Positions 12,252-20,077 of a stretch of 24,266 nt of DNA are shown piece by piece; positions within the stretch are counted from its first letter, which is position 1; each line of letters begins with the position of its first letter. The position numbers and the translations under genes are program-made. The DNA is from a virus: positions 1 through 24,266 of the IMG/VR virus record IMGVR_UViG_3300002835_001061. One strand, 5' to 3'. The notes below the pieces were generated by a model that made no database searches, was not told where the DNA came from, and saw only the letters and a list, made by a program, of their open reading frames with translations.

Positions 12252-12307
12252 CATAAAAACGCCGGGAAATTTCGATTCGGGCGTTTCTGGGTTCCTGAGT
12301 ACAGACG

Positions 12308-12334
12308 AAAAAAAACCCGGTCGAAACCGGGTTT
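12308..12334 (-). terminator. Intrinsic terminator of the lone gene
   Basis: On the minus strand a 9-bp stem AAACCCGGT/ACCGGGTTT with a TTCG loop (12313-12334) is followed by an unbroken T run (12308-12312 and beyond the stem base). It lies about 30 nt after the stop of the gene at 12366-12878. Confidence 0.85.
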
Positions 12335-12341
12335 AGGTAGA

Positions 12342-12357
12342 GCCCGCTTTCGCGGGC
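12342..12357 (-). terminator. GC-rich hairpin just after the lone gene
   Basis: GCCCGC/GCGGGC with a 4-nt loop lies 9 nt after the stop codon, ahead of the intrinsic terminator. It has no T run of its own; it may protect the mRNA 3' end or strengthen termination. Confidence 0.5.
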
Positions 12358-12365
12358 CCTTGTAC

Positions 12366-12878
12366 TTACTTCAGAAAGCACGCTTTCAGTTCTTTTAAGA
12401 GAGCTGTCGCGTCAACCGCGTCAAAGTCGATTTTTTCTTCATCAGCTTTTTTGATGCTCTGCAACATTTCCTCGCACTTAGCGGCCATACGCTCGCCCAT
12501 AGTTTTCTTATCTGCAGCGCCACGTTCGGCACTCTCCTCGAAGCGCTTCAGGTGCTCGCGCACCCGCTTCATGTGCACATTGTCAACCCGATTTGCATAG
12601 TAGCGCTTATCGGCACGCTCTTGATCAGTGAACCCGATTGTGGATGCCGTTGTTAGCAGAGTCACAATGTTCGGCTTCTGAGCTTGAATGACCATACCGC
12701 GAATGGCGATGTATTCTGCGCCTTTGGTATCATCCAATTGGGCAAACCGTACGCCTACCATGTAGAGCTTGCTAGCAGCGGAAACCCATTTGGCATTCGC
12801 CTGATCTTCCGCGCCACAAGCTGCAACTACTGCAGAGACCACTGCCGGACTAACCAGCGTCAGTTTTTCGTTTGTCAT
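12366..12878 (-). CDS. Hypothetical protein of a single-gene transcription unit, 170 aa
   Basis: A 170-residue, mostly helical protein of unknown function. Residues 1-45 are hydrophobic/Ala-rich (VSPAVVSAVVAACGAED, ASKLYMVGVRFAQLDD), the middle has GFTDQERADKRYYANRVDN, and the C-terminal third is highly charged (VREHLKRFEESAERG, then ADKKTMGERMAAKCEEMLQ). The charged helices could bind nucleic acid or form a coiled coil. The gene stands alone, with a strong promoter (12954-12982) on one side and a double hairpin on the other, between the early block and the late genes. This layout is typical of a highly expressed early regulator or host-inhibiting protein. The ribosome site is a modest GAGAAGG. 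Confidence 0.8.
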   Translation of the reverse strand: MTNEKLTLVSPAVVSAVVAACGAEDQANAKWVSAASKLYMVGVRFAQLDDTKGAEYIAIRGMVIQAQKPNIVTLLTTASTIGFTDQERADKRYYANRVDNVHMKRVREHLKRFEESAERGAADKKTMGERMAAKCEEMLQSIKKADEEKIDFDAVDATALLKELKACFLK

Positions 12879-12953
12879 ATAAGCCTTCTCTAATAAACAC
12901 TAACTCTAGGAAACCGCCTAGTCGTATGTTGCCAATACTGTCAACATGGCTAT

Positions 12954-12982
12954 ATTGTATGACAAAGTGACCCCTATGTCAA
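12954..12982 (-). promoter_or_regulatory. Sigma-70 promoter of the lone gene
   Basis: On the minus strand TTGACA (12977-12982), a 17-nt spacer and TACAAT (12954-12959). It shares the CTTGACATAG start with the other two early promoters. Start of transcription near 12947, leader about 70 nt. Confidence 0.85.
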
Positions 12983-13026
12983 GTGATTCTATTGGAAACA
13001 CTATCCCGAGACCCCCACCACCCCTT

Positions 13027-13058
13027 TTGACAGCAAGGGACTCCTGAGCCTCTATACA
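13027..13058 (+). promoter_or_regulatory. Weak candidate promoter of the late operon
   Basis: TTGACA (13027-13032) and TATACA (13053-13058) are 20 nt apart, more than the ideal 17. No better sigma-70 pair is visible upstream of the terminase genes. It might need an activator, or the late promoter may be of a phage-specific type. Confidence 0.3.
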
Positions 13059-13108
13059 CTGTGTGCCGCTCACCCGATCACCCAAATTAAACTTTTCGTC
13101 ACAAAAAA

Positions 13109-13158
13109 CCTAGGGAAAACCCTAATAACAAAGGGCCTAGGGTAAACCCTAATAACAA
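13109..13158 (+). repeat. Two 23-nt repeats, each with an inverted repeat
   Basis: Copies at 13109-13131 and 13136-13158 differ at one base. Each holds TAGGG-WAAA-CCCTA, a short inverted repeat, followed by ATAACAA. Period 27 bp. They lie between the divergent early and late units, so they are good candidates for a double operator. Confidence 0.6.
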
Positions 13159-13160
13159 CA

Positions 13161-13260
13161 CCCCCCACCCCCTACAAAATCCTCCAAGCCATCCAGCCAA
13201 CTCCTATTCCAGAAACACCCCCCGTCACTTTTACAAATCAAACACCCCCACCCCCATATA
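13161..13260 (+). promoter_or_regulatory. C-rich, G-poor leader, possible Rho-utilisation region
   Basis: In these 100 bases I count about 49 C and 4 G on the + strand. If transcribed as the late leader, this RNA would be nearly unstructured and C-rich, as Rho-binding sites are. The other strand carries several runs of five or six G and could form a G-quadruplex. I see no gene in 12983-13303. Confidence 0.4.
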
Positions 13261-13303
13261 TTTTTGTGTTACATTTGGCCCACTTCCCGCTAACCCGGTG
13301 CAC

Positions 13304-13945
13304 ATGATAGAAATTACGCCTACTGCAGAACATCCACTGCCCTTTGATCTATCCGCAGAGCAGCCCAAAACGCATGCAGATAGTATTGCCATTGCTGCAA
13401 ATACTTCAGACCTCATAGATCAACTAGGGGGCAGCATTGATTTCTCAGAAGAAGACGAAGCGAAGGCCCGCACCCTGATCAAGGGGGAGGCGAAGGGCGA
13501 AGAACCAAAAACTGTATCTATCCCCGGCGTAGCTAAGAAGGCTGCGCAAATTCTCAAGGCTTACGACTACCAAGCGATTGCGGATGCGATTCAGGCCCGC
13601 AACTTCATCACCAACAAGCTCATTGAGTTAGCAGACTGCGGAGACCCCCGGTTTGAGCTAAAGGCATTGGAGCTACTTGGCAAGCACAGCGACATTGGTA
13701 TCTTTACAGAGCGCAGCGAGATTACTGTGCACCACACAACGTCTTCGTCCTTGGAGAATTCCATCAAAGAGCGGATCAAGCGCCTGCTGAATACTACGGT
13801 TACGGACGTAACTCCAATAGACGATCTGGATGCGCAGCTAGGACTACCCGAGCCAATGCCTGAACTGGAATCAGAGCCAGAATCAGACCTAGAACTAGAC
13901 CCATACCTTAGTCAGTTAGACCTAGAGCAAACTCAAGATGAGTAA
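13304..13945 (+). CDS. Terminase small subunit
   Basis: A 213-residue protein counted from the ATG at 13304; a GTG two codons upstream (13298) is possible, and neither has a clear ribosome site. The core at about 85-165 (KAYDYQAIADAIQARNFIT, then DPRFELKALELLGKHSDIG and ENSIKERIKRLLN) is typical of small terminase subunits, which recognise phage DNA and regulate the large subunit. The N-terminus is acidic and probably disordered; the C-terminus is Glu/Asp/Pro-rich (LPEPMPELESEPES). It overlaps the large subunit gene by 8 nt, a common arrangement. Assignment rests on motif memory and context. Confidence 0.85.
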   Translation: MIEITPTAEHPLPFDLSAEQPKTHADSIAIAANTSDLIDQLGGSIDFSEEDEAKARTLIKGEAKGEEPKTVSIPGVAKKAAQILKAYDYQAIADAIQARNFITNKLIELADCGDPRFELKALELLGKHSDIGIFTERSEITVHHTTSSSLENSIKERIKRLLNTTVTDVTPIDDLDAQLGLPEPMPELESEPESDLELDPYLSQLDLEQTQDE

Positions 13946-15461
13946 CATCTCACTTAGAGATATTGAGACGCTTATAAATACGGGGAAACTCTCCGAGTCG
14001 GACATGCGCGTGCTGGAAGCGCAGCTAGATAAGCTGGAGAAGATGAAACAACGAGAGCTTAGTCAGACTAAGTTCATCAAATTCGTAGAAGCGGTGTGGC
14101 CGAGCTTCATTTCGGGTAGACACCACAAGCGAATGGCCGAAGCGTTCGAGCGAGTGGCAAACGGGACATGTAAACGACTCATTATCAACATGCCGCCCCG
14201 GCACACTAAGTCAGAATTTGCGTCTTATCTGCTACCTGCGTGGTTTCTAGGTAAATACCCTAATAAGAAGGTGATCCAGTGCTCAAATACGGGCGAGTTG
14301 GCGGTTGGTTTTGGTCGAAAGGTGCGAAATCTGGTCGATTCCGAGGTTTATCACGAGATTTTCCCCGAGTTGACGCTCCAAGCGGACTCAAAAGCTGCGG
14401 GAAGGTGGAACACCAGCAAGGGTGGTGACTATTTTGCTATCGGCGTAGGGGGTACGGTGACCGGTAAGGGTGCAGATGTGCTCATTATTGACGATCCGCA
14501 CTCGGAACAAGAAGCTGCGATGGCCGCTAGCAACCCAGAAGTCTACGACAAAGTGAACGAGTGGTACACATCAGGGCCCCGACAGCGTTTGCAGCCAAAT
14601 GCGGCTATTGTTATAGTGATGACGCGCTGGGCTCAGCGGGATTTAACTGGACAGGTACTTAAAAGTGCAGCACAACGAGCAGGTGAAGATTGGGAAGTCA
14701 TCGAATTTCCGGCCATTTTGCCGTCCGGTACTCCTCTTTGGCCCGAATTCTGGCCCCTACAGGAACTTGAAGCCCTCCGTGCTGAACTGCCAAACTCCAA
14801 ATGGCAAGCACAATATCAGCAGAATCCTGTTGGCAACGAAAGCGCTATCGTAAAACGCGACTGGTGGAAGTGGTGGGAGAAGGATAATCCACCTCGGTGT
14901 GACTACATTTTGCAGACATGGGACACAGCCTTTGAGAAAAACCAGCGGGCTGACTACTCTGCAGGCACCACATGGGGCATATTTAATCTGGACGAAGACA
15001 ATAATGCGCCTAACATCATCCTGCTGAACACATATAAGAAGCGGGTTGAGTACCCGGACTTAAAGAAAGATGTGCTCAAGGAGTACAACGACTACGAGCC
15101 TGATGGGGTATTGATCGAGAAAAAAGCTAGTGGTGCACCTTTGATCTACGAGCTTCGCTCAATGGGCATACCTGTGCAGGAGTTTACGCCGGGTAAGGGC
15201 CAAGACAAAATTGCTCGTTTGAATGCAGTCTCGGACATAATTGCGTCTGGGAAAGTGTGGATTCCCCGTACCCGATGGGCCGAGGAACTAGTTGACGAGG
15301 TTGCTTCGTTTCCTTCCGGGGAACACGACGACTTGGTTGACGCCACAACATTAGCACTCATGCGGTTCAGACAGGGTGGGTTCCTACGACTGCCCACTGA
15401 CGAACCAGAAGAGATCAAGTGGTTCAAAGGTGCCCGCCGAGAGCGGTTTTACACAGTTTAA
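13938..15461 (+). CDS. terL: Terminase large subunit
   Basis: A 507-residue packaging motor with ATPase and nuclease domains. The deviant Walker A is MPPRHTKS at 85-92 (K91), Walker B VLIIDDP at 181-187 (D185, D186), and the coupling motif VMTRW lies at 227-231. The nuclease half has WDTA (D329), VLIEKKASG (E394) and HDDLVDA (463-469) as acidic metal ligands. The motifs fit the large terminases of the psiM2 ORF9 type (TIGR01630). The full set of residues is present and the length is normal, so the enzyme should be active. It overlaps the small subunit gene by 8 nt and precedes the portal by 9 nt. Confidence 0.95.
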   Translation: MSNISLRDIETLINTGKLSESDMRVLEAQLDKLEKMKQRELSQTKFIKFVEAVWPSFISGRHHKRMAEAFERVANGTCKRLIINMPPRHTKSEFASYLLPAWFLGKYPNKKVIQCSNTGELAVGFGRKVRNLVDSEVYHEIFPELTLQADSKAAGRWNTSKGGDYFAIGVGGTVTGKGADVLIIDDPHSEQEAAMAASNPEVYDKVNEWYTSGPRQRLQPNAAIVIVMTRWAQRDLTGQVLKSAAQRAGEDWEVIEFPAILPSGTPLWPEFWPLQELEALRAELPNSKWQAQYQQNPVGNESAIVKRDWWKWWEKDNPPRCDYILQTWDTAFEKNQRADYSAGTTWGIFNLDEDNNAPNIILLNTYKKRVEYPDLKKDVLKEYNDYEPDGVLIEKKASGAPLIYELRSMGIPVQEFTPGKGQDKIARLNAVSDIIASGKVWIPRTRWAEELVDEVASFPSGEHDDLVDATTLALMRFRQGGFLRLPTDEPEEIKWFKGARRERFYTV

Positions 15462-15470
15462 GGATACATC

Positions 15471-17972
15471 ATGGCAATGGACAAAGGTTTATACGCAGCA
15501 CCGCAGGGGCTTGAGTCACTGCAGCCTGACATTGAGATTGAGATCGAGGACCCGGAGGCTGTGCGCATTGACGTGGGCGGGCTAGAGATCGACTTGGAGC
15601 CGGGAGAAGGTAACGAGGAGGGGTTCGACGACAACCTCGCTGAGTACATCAGTGACAGCGTGCTGGACTCCTTGGGTTCAGAGCTTGTATCAGAGGTTGA
15701 CAAAGACCTGATGGACCGCAAGGACTGGATGCGCACGTATGTAGAAGGGCTGAAGCTACTTGGATTGAAGTACGAAGAGCGTACAGAACCGTGGAATGGC
15801 GCTTGCGGTGTGTTTCACCCGATGCTTACTGAGAGTGTTGTAAGGTTCCAGTCAGAAGCAATGATGGAGACGTTCCCGGCTATGGGCCCGGTGAAAACCC
15901 AGATTATTGGGGCAATTGACGTATTGGCTGAGGAGTCTGCTGCTCGTGTTCGTGATGACATGAATTATCAGTTGACCGAGGTAATGGCTGAGTACCGGCC
16001 AGAGCATGAGAAGTTGTTGTGGTCACTGCCGCTGGCGGGCTCAGCGTTCAAGAAGGTGTACTACGACCCGAACAAAGGTCGGCAGGTGGCAATGTTTATC
16101 CCCGCAGAGGATATTGTTGTGCCGTATGGTGCGTCTAGTTTAGAGACAGCGGAGCGGGTTACGCACGTGATGCGGAAGACACCGAACGAGTTGAAGAAAC
16201 TGATGGTTGCTGGGTTCTACTCAGATATTGAGCTTGGTGAGCCGTCGAATGAACTGGACGACATTGAGAAGCAGAAAGCCGAGGAGATGGGCCTGTCTGC
16301 TACACAGGACAATCGGTTCCGCATACTAGAGATGCACGTTGACTTGGACCTTGAGGGGTATGAGGACAAAGACGATGAGGGTGAGATGACAGGCATAGCC
16401 CTGCCGTATGTAGTCACTATTGAGAAAGGCACTACAAAGGTCTTGTCCGTACGTAGGAATTGGTACGAGGGAGACAAGCTGCACCTGAAACGCCAGCACT
16501 TCGTACACTACCAGTACATCCCCGGCTTTGGGTTCTATGGCTATGGTCTGATCCATTTGATCGGTGGGTATGCCAAGTCGTCCACGATGTTGATCCGTCA
16601 GTTGGTGGATGCTGGCACACTGAGTAACCTGCCCGGTGGTCTGAAATCCCGTGGTCTGCGGATCAAAGGGGACGATACGCCCATCGCTCCGGGCGAGTTT
16701 AGGGATGTGGATGTGCCAAGTGGCAGCATCAGAGACAACATTCTCCCCCTGCCGTACAAAGAACCTAGCCAAGTTCTATTCGCTTTATTCCAAAATATCG
16801 TGTCTGAAGGCCGTGCGTTTGCGTCATCTGGCGACATGAACGTGAGTGATATGAGCGCAAATGCTCCAGTTGGCACCACTTTGGCCCTGCTTGAGCGCAC
16901 GTTAAAGGTCATGTCTGCAGTTCAGGCTCGCCTGCACTATGCGATGAAGCAGGAGTTCAAACTGCTGAAGGTCATCATTGCCGACTACACACCGGAGGAA
17001 TACGACTACAAGCCAGAGGGCGGGGACCGGGACGTTAAGAAGTCCGACTATGACTCGGTGGACGTTATTCCAGTCAGTGATCCCAACGCCGCAACGATGG
17101 CGCAGAAGGTTGTGCAGTATCAGGCAGTTCTGCAGTTGGCTCAGTCAGCACCCCAGTTGTATGACCTCCCCCTATTGCATCGCCAGATGATTGAGATTTT
17201 GGGGGTCAAGAACGCAGCCAAACTTGTGCCTACTGAAGATGATGCAGTTCCAGTGGACCCCGTGCAGGAGAACCAAGACGTTCTCACAGGCAAGCCGGTC
17301 AAGGCGTTCATTGAGCAGAATCACCAAGCGCATATTGCAGTGCACCAAGCGGCGATGCAGGACCCCAAGATTCAGCAGTTGATGCAGATGAATCCCCAAG
17401 CACCGGCAATCATGGCGGCAGCTATGGCTCACATAAATGAGCATATTGCATTTGAGTACCGCAAGCAGGTTGAGATGGAGATGGGCTTACCGTTACCGAC
17501 TAAGGAGCAGAACAAAGAGGTCACTCCAGAACTTGCTGATCGTATTGCAATGATGGCAGCGCAGGCATCGCAGAAACTACTGCAGCAGAACCAGCAGGAA
17601 GCGAAACAACAAGCAGCGCAGCAACAGCAACAAGACCCTGTTGTACAAATGCAACAACAGGAACTGCAGATCAAGCAGCAGGAATTGCAGCTTAAAGCCC
17701 AGAAACAGAATGCCGACGCTAATGCTAAGGCTGCGCAACTAACTATCGAGCAGGCCCGCATTGAGGCTCAGAAGGAGATTGCGCGTATGCAGATTGCGGC
17801 TAATTCAGCTACTGCACGAGATCGGGTGGCTAAACAGCAAGAAACAGATACCGCCCGCTTGCGCGTGGATATGTCGAAGCACCAATCGCAGTTGGCTCAC
17901 CAACAACGCCAGCAAGCTCAACAACGTATGCAGCAACAACAACAACCAAAATCCACTAAGGAAACTAAATAA
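15471..17972 (+). CDS. Portal protein with long Gln-rich tail
   Basis: An 833-residue protein, large for a portal, directly after the terminase with AAGGA upstream of its ATG. The core has VEGLKLLGLKYEERTEPWNG, LPLAGSAFKKVYYDPNKGR, IPAEDIVVPYGASSLETAE, RRNWYEGDKLH and FGFYGYGLIHLIGGYAKS, motifs of the large portals found in many aquatic phages and similar in size to P22-type portals. The portal dodecamer forms the DNA gate at one vertex and docks the terminase. The last 130 residues or so are Gln-rich (runs such as QQAAQQQQQ) and coiled-coil-like, probably reaching into the head or acting in assembly. The acidic N-terminus (DIEIEIEDPEAV) is also low complexity. Confidence 0.9.
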   Translation: MAMDKGLYAAPQGLESLQPDIEIEIEDPEAVRIDVGGLEIDLEPGEGNEEGFDDNLAEYISDSVLDSLGSELVSEVDKDLMDRKDWMRTYVEGLKLLGLKYEERTEPWNGACGVFHPMLTESVVRFQSEAMMETFPAMGPVKTQIIGAIDVLAEESAARVRDDMNYQLTEVMAEYRPEHEKLLWSLPLAGSAFKKVYYDPNKGRQVAMFIPAEDIVVPYGASSLETAERVTHVMRKTPNELKKLMVAGFYSDIELGEPSNELDDIEKQKAEEMGLSATQDNRFRILEMHVDLDLEGYEDKDDEGEMTGIALPYVVTIEKGTTKVLSVRRNWYEGDKLHLKRQHFVHYQYIPGFGFYGYGLIHLIGGYAKSSTMLIRQLVDAGTLSNLPGGLKSRGLRIKGDDTPIAPGEFRDVDVPSGSIRDNILPLPYKEPSQVLFALFQNIVSEGRAFASSGDMNVSDMSANAPVGTTLALLERTLKVMSAVQARLHYAMKQEFKLLKVIIADYTPEEYDYKPEGGDRDVKKSDYDSVDVIPVSDPNAATMAQKVVQYQAVLQLAQSAPQLYDLPLLHRQMIEILGVKNAAKLVPTEDDAVPVDPVQENQDVLTGKPVKAFIEQNHQAHIAVHQAAMQDPKIQQLMQMNPQAPAIMAAAMAHINEHIAFEYRKQVEMEMGLPLPTKEQNKEVTPELADRIAMMAAQASQKLLQQNQQEAKQQAAQQQQQDPVVQMQQQELQIKQQELQLKAQKQNADANAKAAQLTIEQARIEAQKEIARMQIAANSATARDRVAKQQETDTARLRVDMSKHQSQLAHQQRQQAQQRMQQQQQPKSTKETK

Positions 17973-18172
17973 TGGATCAACATCGCTTGCTCGGGTTCAT
18001 TGCCCGAGAGATAGACAAATTGCGTAGTGAGCAAGCGAGTTTTCTTTCCGCTGGGAGAGCAGGGGACTACCCTGAATACCGGCACATCTGCGGGATCATC
18101 CGGGGTCTGAGCCATGCAGAATCTATCCTAAACGACCTCGTGCAACGTATGGAGAAATCTGAAGATGAGTGA
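17972..18172 (+). CDS. Small helical protein next to the portal
   Basis: A 66-residue all-helical protein starting MDQHRLLGFIAREIDKLRSE, followed by FLSAGRAGDYPEYRHICGII and HAESILNDLVQRME. Its ATG overlaps the portal stop (TAATG), so it is translationally coupled with the portal and probably needed in similar amounts. I recall similar short genes after portals in related phages. A role as a small head assembly factor is plausible but unproven. Confidence 0.75.
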   Translation: MDQHRLLGFIAREIDKLRSEQASFLSAGRAGDYPEYRHICGIIRGLSHAESILNDLVQRMEKSEDE

Positions 18173-18575
18173 ATTTGATATCACTGCAGTGGACCTCTCC
18201 GGTATCCTGAATAAGGGTGCCGAGGAAAAAGCAAAACAGTTGCCTGACCCCAAAACCTTTCACGTTCTTTGCGTAGTCCCAGAGGCTATGGAGGAGTTTG
18301 CAGAGAGTTCTGTGGGAATTATCAAGGACTCGAAGACTATGCACTACGAAGAGGTGCTGACCCCAGTGCTATTTGTAGTGAAACTTGGGCCTGATGCGTA
18401 CAAAGACGCAACTCGTTTCCCCAATGGGCCATCGTGCGTGGAAGGCGATTTTATTATTTGCCGACCAAATTCCGGTACTCGTTTGAAGATTCATGGCCGC
18501 GAATTCCGAATCATCAACGATGACTCGGTTGAAGCAACAGTTGACGATCCGCGTGGAATCACCCGCGCTGCATAA
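18165..18575 (+). CDS. GroES-like co-chaperonin
   Basis: A 136-residue protein whose residues 31-127 follow the GroES beta-barrel: a first strand TFHVLCVVPE, then a mobile-loop-like segment (about 43-64, ESSVGIIKDSKTMHYEE), VLFVVKLGPDAY matching the 'GEVLAVGPG' strand, VEGDFIICRPNSGTRLKI matching 'VGDxVLF..Y.G..I', and REFRIINDDSVEATV matching the end 'EYLLLREDDILAVV'. Phages such as T4 (gp31) encode GroES substitutes to fold their capsid protein with host GroEL. Its place between the portal and scaffold genes fits this. An N-terminal extension of 30 residues and a short C-terminal extension are unusual. It overlaps the gene before by 8 nt. Confidence 0.78.
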   Translation: MSEFDITAVDLSGILNKGAEEKAKQLPDPKTFHVLCVVPEAMEEFAESSVGIIKDSKTMHYEEVLTPVLFVVKLGPDAYKDATRFPNGPSCVEGDFIICRPNSGTRLKIHGREFRIINDDSVEATVDDPRGITRAA

Positions 18576-18585
18576 GGAGTAAATA

Positions 18586-19590
18586 ATGGCTAGATTTGGA
18601 CAAGACGAATTCAAGTTTCCCGACGAAAAGGAAGCTGAGGCTAAGGGTAAACCCGTAGATACTGAAGCAGGTGATGGCGGGGTTGTAATCGAGATTGAGA
18701 ACGACACGCCACCGGAAGACCGCAATCGCAAAGCTGCGCCCCCGCCTGAAGATGCTTCTGAAGACGAGCTTGCTTCGTACGACGAGAAGGTACAGGCACG
18801 GATCAAGAAGTTCACTCGTGGGTACCACGACGAGCGCCGAGCAAAAGAAGAGGCTATCCGTGAGCGCCAAGCTGCGGAGACCTTTGCAAAACAAGTGTTT
18901 GAAGACAACAAACGCCTACAGCAACAGCTTTCTACAGGAAGCCAAGCATTTATTGCGCAGAACAAAACCTCTGCAGAAAGTGACTTGGCGGCTGCTGAAC
19001 GTGGGTACAAAGAAGCCTATGAGGCTGGGGACCCTGACCTTATTGCTGCAGCGCAGACCAGAATTGCCAAAGCTACGTTGAGATTGGACAAGGCTGAGAA
19101 TATGCAGCCTATCCCAGCCGAAACCAATAGGTTTATACCGGAGCAACCGCAAAACGCTCCGCCGCAACTTGCACCACGTACTGCTAAGTGGCTAGAAGAC
19201 AACTCAGACTGGTGGGGCAAAGACGAAGAAATGACTGCTGCAGCATCAGGACTTGACAGAAAGCTACAAAGGCAGTATGGTGCTGACTATATTGGTTCCA
19301 AAGACTACTTTGAGACCATTGACAAAACAATGCGAAAGCGTTTTCCTGAGAGTTTTTCGGACTCCCAGAGCCATGAGGATGATGAAACTCCTTCCAAAAA
19401 AGTTTCTGAACCGGAGGAGGATTACACCCCCGTCCGTGCAACAAAACCAGCTTCGGTTGTAGCTCCAGCTACCCGCAGCACACCACCTAACCGTATTCGG
19501 TTAAAGGCATCCGAAGTAGCCATTGCCCGGCGACTTGGGGTGACCCCAGAACAATACGCGAAACAGGTTGCTTTACTTAATAGAGGTTAA
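18586..19590 (+). CDS. Putative scaffolding protein
   Basis: A 334-residue, highly charged protein without globular catalytic motifs. The N-terminus is acidic and disordered (EKEAEAKGKPVD, ENDTPPEDRNRK), residues 60-160 form a long coiled coil (YDEKVQARIKKFTRGYHDE, AETFAKQVFEDNKRLQQQL), and the C-terminus is basic with RIRLKASEVAIARRLG and GVTPEQYAKQVALLNRG, a helix-turn-helix-like end as in capsid-binding domains of scaffolds. Its position between portal and capsid genes supports a scaffold that guides procapsid assembly. AAGGAG precedes the ATG. A protease gene is not seen here, so the scaffold would have to exit intact. Confidence 0.68.
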   Translation: MARFGQDEFKFPDEKEAEAKGKPVDTEAGDGGVVIEIENDTPPEDRNRKAAPPPEDASEDELASYDEKVQARIKKFTRGYHDERRAKEEAIRERQAAETFAKQVFEDNKRLQQQLSTGSQAFIAQNKTSAESDLAAAERGYKEAYEAGDPDLIAAAQTRIAKATLRLDKAENMQPIPAETNRFIPEQPQNAPPQLAPRTAKWLEDNSDWWGKDEEMTAAASGLDRKLQRQYGADYIGSKDYFETIDKTMRKRFPESFSDSQSHEDDETPSKKVSEPEEDYTPVRATKPASVVAPATRSTPPNRIRLKASEVAIARRLGVTPEQYAKQVALLNRG

Positions 19591-19592
19591 AA

Positions 19593-20060
19593 ATGGAAAA
19601 GACTTTGGACAAAACTCAAAATCGTCTGGTTCGTGAACTGGATGGTCGTGAATTTTTTACACGCCCTACTGCTTGGCGTCCTCCAGAAACGCTGCCATCG
19701 CCGGATAAACGTCCGGGTTGGGATCATCGCTGGATTCGTATTAGCATGATGGGACAAGCTGATCCAAGTAATACTTCTGCTAAGTTACGCGAGGGGTATG
19801 AGCCCTGCAAGGCAGAGGACTATCCTGAGCTATTGGTGCACGCTTCTACTGAAGGACGTTTTAAAGGCAACGTCGAAGTAGGCGGACTATTGCTTTGCCG
19901 TATTCCGGAAGAGTTTCTGAAACAGCGTTCTGCTTATTACGCTAATCAGAACAAAGCTCAGATGGAGTCAGTAGACAATAATTTTCTTCGAGATAACGAT
20001 CCACGGATGTCGAAATTTTCAGAAAAATCGACAAAAGTGACGTTTGGTTCTGGTTCTTAA
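19593..20060 (+). CDS. Conserved phage protein of the head module, 155 aa
   Basis: A 155-residue soluble protein with AWRPPETLPSPDKRPGWDHR, RWIRISMMGQADPSN, AKLREGYEPCKAEDYPEL and LLLCRIPEEFLKQRSAYY. I recall the 'W.PPE.LP.P....G...RWIR' family in head modules of aquatic phages; no function is known. It ends in a basic, Ser/Thr-rich tail. Position between the scaffold and the capsid-associated protein suggests an internal head or assembly role. The ribosome site before the ATG is a modest GAGG. Confidence 0.78.
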   Translation: MEKTLDKTQNRLVRELDGREFFTRPTAWRPPETLPSPDKRPGWDHRWIRISMMGQADPSNTSAKLREGYEPCKAEDYPELLVHASTEGRFKGNVEVGGLLLCRIPEEFLKQRSAYYANQNKAQMESVDNNFLRDNDPRMSKFSEKSTKVTFGSGS

Positions 20061-20077
20061 TTTTTAAGGAGTCTTAA

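Larger units (their letters stand above)
11640..12300. other. Non-coding region, candidate origin or control region
   Basis: From 11528 to 12365 I find no convincing gene. After the promoter at 11610-11638 the stretch contains a 14-nt direct repeat (11645-11678), a CGTAATAC-type pair (11744-11758, 11860-11874), a strongly AT-rich run around 11770-11822, degenerate palindrome copies (11938-11949 and 12055-12067), a hairpin GGAACC...GGTTCC near 11968, a 24-bp inverted repeat (12112-12135) and two 27-nt repeats (12174-12251). AT-rich DNA next to short direct repeats is typical of replication origins, but no initiator gene is in view, so the call is inference. Confidence 0.4.

Noticed and set aside
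12141-12254. A 38-codon frame on the minus strand starting at 12254 in which PVPC(V/A)GVAL is repeated in frame.
   Set aside because: No ribosome binding site, no coupling to a neighbour, and the in-frame repeat is just the consequence of the 51-bp period of the DNA repeats.
12976-13050. A 23-codon frame on the + strand in the intergenic region.
   Set aside because: No ribosome site and it lies within the promoter of the lone gene; nothing supports translation.
17570-17960. Gln codon runs at the end of the portal gene as a DNA repeat or unstable microsatellite.
   Set aside because: The CAA/CAG runs are irregular and in frame in a coding low-complexity tail; they are explained by the protein.
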